Assembly (NCBI GenBank): GCA_025594325.1
Contig: JANHCV010000001.1
Coordinates: forward strand, 3,472,001 to 3,536,000
Length of the DNA: 64,000 nt
Source of the DNA: Blastocladiella emersonii ATCC 22665
Lineage: Eukaryota > Blastocladiomycota > Blastocladiomycetes > Blastocladiales > Blastocladiaceae
Reading direction: 5' to 3'
The notes beneath the pieces are model-generated. The model ran no database searches and was not told the DNA's origin. It was given only the letters and a program-made list of their open reading frames with translations. Made by a program: the position numbers and the translations under genes. The number at the start of each line of letters is the position of its first letter. The first letter of the stretch is position 1. Positions 63,170 to 64,000 of this stretch are shown here, piece after piece.

Positions 63170-64000
63170 ATGTATTCAGTTCCGAGCAGAGTAGCGGCAA
63201 CGCGAGCGCTGCTCGCTCGAGCGCCCGTGGCGATGCGTCACGTGTGCCGCTCAACAAGGCTGATTGCGACGCCGCCCGCGTCGCCCTCGCCTCCACCACT
63301 GCCACAACGACGACGTCGACATCTGTCGAGCACCCTAGTCTTTGCAACGTCATCAACGCCAGTCGCGGCACCGCGCGCTCCACCCCATCTCCCCGTCGAC
63401 AACCTCGAACACCCGGAAATGGCGCAGGGCACGACCACGTTCAACGACCAGGCGTTTGCCACGATCACCGAGGGCCAGGCGACGATCCTGTTCCCGACCA
63501 ACAACGAGGTGTTCTACAACCCGGTGCAGCAGTTCAACCGCGACATGTCGATTGCGGCGATCCGCACGTGGCGCGACCTGGTGTCGCAGGAGAAGTGGGC
63601 CAAGGCGCTCAAGAAGGAGGGCCGCACCGTCGAGGAGGCCACGGCGGCCGGCGAGACGGCGCCCGTGTTCAAGCCCAAGATCCTCGAGGCGCTCGCCGCG
63701 TCGGGCCTGCGCTCGGTGCGCTACGCCAAGGAGATCCCGGACCTCGACCACATCCTGTGCAACGACCTCGACGCCGAGGCCGTCGCGTCCATCAAGCGCA
63801 ACGTCGAGTACAACGGGCTGTCCGAGGAGCTCGTCCGCCCGAACCTCGGCGACGCCAAGTACGGTCCCCGATACGTCAGGCGTGAGGTATCGCCGACGAG
63901 GCTGACCGCGTCCCATTGTGTCTAGGATCGTCATGTACCAGCACCTGCCGCCGCAGCTCAACTACCACGTGGTGGACCTCGACCCGTACGGCAGCGCGAC
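63170..64000 (+). CDS. TRM1: tRNA (guanine26-N2)-dimethyltransferase TRM1 (3' end outside window)
   Basis: TRM1 makes N2,N2-dimethylguanosine at position 26 of tRNAs. Exon 1 runs to 63858 and exon 2 starts at 63925 (intron GTACGG...CTGAC...TCTAG). Typical blocks are EGQATILFPTNNEVFYNPVQ, QFNRDMSIAAIRTW, ILEALAASGLRSVRYAKEI, HILCNDLDAEAV and VVDLDPYGS (AdoMet-binding). Three in-frame ATGs exist: 63170 and 63233 give an N-terminal extension that is Arg/Ser/Leu-rich and acid-poor (RHVCRSTRLIATPP), like a mitochondrial presequence; 63419 gives a short form starting MAQG. Yeast TRM1 is known to use alternative starts for mitochondrial and nuclear forms, so this may do the same. The C-terminal ~60% of the protein lies beyond the window. 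Confidence 0.94.

Noticed and set aside
1-64000. A clustered metabolic or defence system
   Set aside because: Neighbouring genes belong to unrelated housekeeping pathways on mixed strands; proximity of checkpoint and cohesion genes looks coincidental.

Overview
The window looks like about 64 kb of a compact, GC-rich fungal nuclear chromosome. Genes lie on both strands, 50-1,400 bp apart. Most carry short introns (about 42-80 nt, longest confident one 183 nt) with donors GTACGY or GTGCGY, an internal CTGAC or CTAAC, and acceptors often ending CGTGTAG. An F-box/WW-repeat gene with a decayed relative, a calcyphosine-like EF-hand protein and a secreted LPMO-like protein suggest an early-diverging zoosporic fungus, possibly Blastocladiomycota. 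That placement is inference, not proof. Exon limits given here were read by eye from splice motifs, reading frame and family resemblance; most close in frame.

0-14 kb: SLU7 (3' end outside the window), APC2, mitoribosomal mS29/DAP3 divergent from proteasomal RPN13, a secreted LPMO-like protein, an F-box/WW-repeat protein, a decayed relative, TRAPPC6/Trs33 and tRNA-splicing endonuclease SEN2. 14-28 kb: CHK1, condensin SMC2, a calcyphosine-like protein, an AT-richer gene-poor stretch, a small membrane protein, and a CHL1/DDX11-type helicase with only its C-terminal half. 28-45 kb: a large orphan protein with a disturbed 5' end, a C1-RhoGAP protein, a LisH-CTLH-CRA protein, two mitochondrial-looking proteins, a Lines-like helical protein, USB1 and RPN7. 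45-53.5 kb: uL24m divergent from mL54, aminodeoxychorismate synthase, a small secreted protein and the ABCF ATPase ARB1 with a 10-nt microexon.

53.5-64 kb: this is the most unusual part. Two 2,150-bp arms (54522-56671 and 59815-61964) are inverted, have no length difference, and appear identical. Each holds a complete gene for a Gln/Ser-repeat protein plus about 1.2 kb of upstream DNA. They flank a 3,143-bp spacer with no convincing gene. TRM1, with a mitochondrial-type N-terminal extension, runs off the right edge.

Most genes are conserved housekeeping functions: cell cycle and chromosome biology (APC2, CHK1, SMC2, CHL1), proteasome (RPN13, RPN7), mitoribosome (mS29, uL24m, mL54), RNA processing (SLU7, SEN2, USB1, TRM1). 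They do not form one pathway. A GCAACGCA-like element lies just 5' of several start codons on both strands and may be a shared initiator-type motif.
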